Shown one piece after another: positions 7,189-8,164 of a stretch of DNA of 8,164 bases (positions are counted from its first letter, which is position 1; each line of letters starts with the position of its first letter). The translations under genes and the position numbers were made by a program. A model generated the notes under the pieces. That model made no database searches. It worked only from the letters and a program-made list of their open reading frames with translations, and was not told where the DNA came from. Source of the stretch: Clostridia bacterium (GTDB lineage Bacteria; Bacillota; Clostridia; TANB77; CAG-508). The stretch covers positions 1 to 8,164 of the forward strand of contig CAADUD010000148.1 in assembly GCA_900752095.1 (NCBI GenBank), read 5' to 3'.

Positions 7189-7743
7189 TTGAAAGCAACA
7201 GGAGTAGTTAGAAGAATAGATGATTTAGGTAGAGTGGTTATTCCAAAAGAAATTCGTAAAACATTGAGAATAAAAGAAGGAGATCCTCTAGAAATTTTTA
7301 CAGATAAAGAAGGAGAGGTAATTTTAAAGAAGTATTCTCCAATAGGAGAATTAACAGAATTTGCAACAGGCTATGCAGAGACCTTGGCAAAAACAACAGG
7401 TCATATTGCTTGCATTACAGATAAAGATACTGTTATTGCTGTTTCTGGAGGAGCTAAAAAAGAATTTTTAGAGCAAGACATTAGTGATGAATTAGAAAGA
7501 TTAATGGACGAAAAAGAAAAATATATGAGCAAAGAAAATAATGACTTAGCCATTCCTATTACAAAAAATGAAAACAAAGAAAGAAGATATAATTCACAAG
7601 TAGTATACCCTATTATTTCTGATGGAGATGTGATTGGTAGTGTTATTTTACTTTCAAAAGATAATAATACCAAAATGACTGAAGTAGAACAAAAAGTAGC
7701 ACAATCTGCAGCAAGCTTTTTAGGAAGCCAAATGGAAATCTAA
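7189..7743 (+). CDS. spoVT: Stage V sporulation transcription regulator SpoVT
   Basis: The 184-residue protein (Bacillus subtilis SpoVT has 178) begins MKATGVVRRIDDLGRVVIPK, almost identical to the family N-terminus. Residues 1–50 form the swapped-hairpin SpoVT/AbrB DNA-binding domain, with the RVVIPKEIRKTLRI core. Residues from about 56 to the end form the GAF-like domain (GHIACITDKDTVIAVSGGAKKEFL), thought to bind an unidentified small molecule. In Bacillus, SpoVT is made in the forespore under sigma-G, tunes sigma-G-dependent genes and affects spore coat and germination; it acts as a tetramer. The initiation codon is TTG. No neighbouring spore gene is visible. The identification is very firm; control by sigma-G is inferred, as I could not place a convincing sigma-G promoter. 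Confidence 0.95.
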   Translation: MKATGVVRRIDDLGRVVIPKEIRKTLRIKEGDPLEIFTDKEGEVILKKYSPIGELTEFATGYAETLAKTTGHIACITDKDTVIAVSGGAKKEFLEQDISDELERLMDEKEKYMSKENNDLAIPITKNENKERRYNSQVVYPIISDGDVIGSVILLSKDNNTKMTEVEQKVAQSAASFLGSQMEI

Positions 7744-7828
7744 ATAAAGATAAATTTAATAAGCTTATATGAAACCAAAACGAATAAAAGATAAGGTAAG
7801 AGAAAAAGGAGATGCGAAGTATAAAAAC

Positions 7829-7872
7829 AAAATGTAACAAAAATGAAATCATTTTGTAACGAAAATGTAATA
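7829..7872. promoter_or_regulatory. Four 11-bp direct repeats, response-regulator-type operator
   Basis: Four consecutive 11-bp units start at 7829, 7840, 7851 and 7862: AAAATGTAACA, AAAATGAAATC, ATTTTGTAACG and AAAATGTAATA. The array ends 19 bp before the -35 box of the next gene. Direct repeats one helical turn apart upstream of a promoter are the hallmark of OmpR/PhoB-family response regulators. Read on the other strand the units contain GTTACA, ATTTCA, GTTACA and ATTACA, resembling the PhoP box TTWACA of Bacillus. The identity of the regulator is inferred. Confidence 0.5.
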
Positions 7873-7891
7873 TAAAAAAACTAAAAAACAC

Positions 7892-7920
7892 TTGATTATT
7901 TAAGATAAGTATAGTATAAA
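7892..7920 (+). promoter_or_regulatory. Sigma-A promoter of the gene at 7965
   Basis: TTGATT (7892–7897) and TATAAA (7915–7920) are spaced 17 bp apart. Transcription from near 7927 would give a leader of about 38 nt including the Shine-Dalgarno. The weak -35 is consistent with help from an activator bound at the repeats just upstream. Confidence 0.65.
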
Positions 7921-7964
7921 TAATATGAAAAAAGTTTAAGAGAACCTACAAAGGAGGAACAAAA

Positions 7965-8164
7965 ATGGAGAATTTAGAAAATAATGTTACAGCTGTAAAT
8001 GGGTTACCAGCACAAATAAGCATGTGGACTAAAGTAAAAAATTTTTTATTTAGAGAAATTAGTGTAACTATGACACCAAAACAAGAAAGAGTATTACAAG
8101 AAGTTCATGATTTTTGGCACCAAGATGTTACTGCAAAAGGAATGCATGATTTTTGGTTTCAAGA
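7965..8164 (+). CDS. Uncharacterised protein, 3' end outside window
   Basis: ATG 7965 follows AAAGGAGG (7950–7957) by 7 nt, and the frame is open to the window end (66 codons visible), so this is a real gene. I do not recognise the family. The N-terminus is not a signal peptide. A loose internal repeat is visible: VKNFLFREI at 24–32, VHDFWHQDV at 47–55 and MHDFWFQ at 60–66, consensus hydrophobic-x-D/N-F-W/L-x-Q/R-D/E. A TPKQERVLQE linker sits between the first two. The expected next residue at the edge is acidic (codon begins GA), in keeping with the repeat. It is not co-transcribed with spoVT, since it has its own promoter and operator-like array. Confidence 0.75.
   Translation, partial: MENLENNVTAVNGLPAQISMWTKVKNFLFREISVTMTPKQERVLQEVHDFWHQDVTAKGMHDFWFQ

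Noticed and set aside
7812..7859. Tiny ORF (15 codons) after AAAAAGGAG
   Set aside because: The purine stretch abuts the ATG with no spacing, and the frame overlaps the 11-bp repeat array.

Overview
The window is strongly AT-rich (roughly 70% A+T by eye) and uses AGGAGG-type ribosome binding sites. It carries a spoVT sporulation regulator and the recD2–comFC gene pair. Together these point to a low-GC, spore-forming Firmicute, most likely a member of the Clostridia. I cannot name a genus.

Layout, all genes on the + strand. Positions 1–1434 hold most of a BspA-like/DUF285 leucine-rich-repeat protein whose N-terminus lies outside the window. Positions 1593–3889 hold a RecD2-type DNA helicase behind a good sigma-A promoter. 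Its reading frame is broken twice by one extra C, each time in front of a conserved glycine codon. A complete ComFC-like phosphoribosyltransferase (4007–4732) follows. A 665-residue KAP-type P-loop NTPase (4882–6879) is a possible anti-phage or other accessory gene. Next comes a 309-bp intergenic region containing a 142-bp element bounded by perfect 20-bp inverted repeats, with an RNA-like fold inside. spoVT (7189–7743) starts with TTG behind a perfect Shine-Dalgarno. The last gene starts at 7965 and runs off the window; its promoter is preceded by four 11-bp direct repeats that look like a response-regulator operator.

The observation most worth following up is in recD2. Both breaks occur at an in-frame CGG codon followed by A (CCT CGG A and CAG CGG A). 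Skipping the C restores the family motifs GPGN and HKAQGSEF and gives a normal-length 764-residue protein. I find 15 CGG trinucleotides inside coding sequence in this window. The 13 others all straddle two codons, so the only in-frame CGGs are the two frameshift sites. This fits +1 frameshifting at an unassigned or starved CGG codon, with out-of-frame entry of tRNA-Gly on GGA. A systematic sequencing error or pseudogene decay has not been excluded.

Functionally, recD2 and comFC form a DNA repair/uptake pair often adjacent in Clostridia, and spoVT is a late-sporulation regulator. The KAP NTPase and the inverted-repeat element sit between these conserved genes and look accessory. No rRNA, tRNA, CRISPR array or intact transposase gene was seen.
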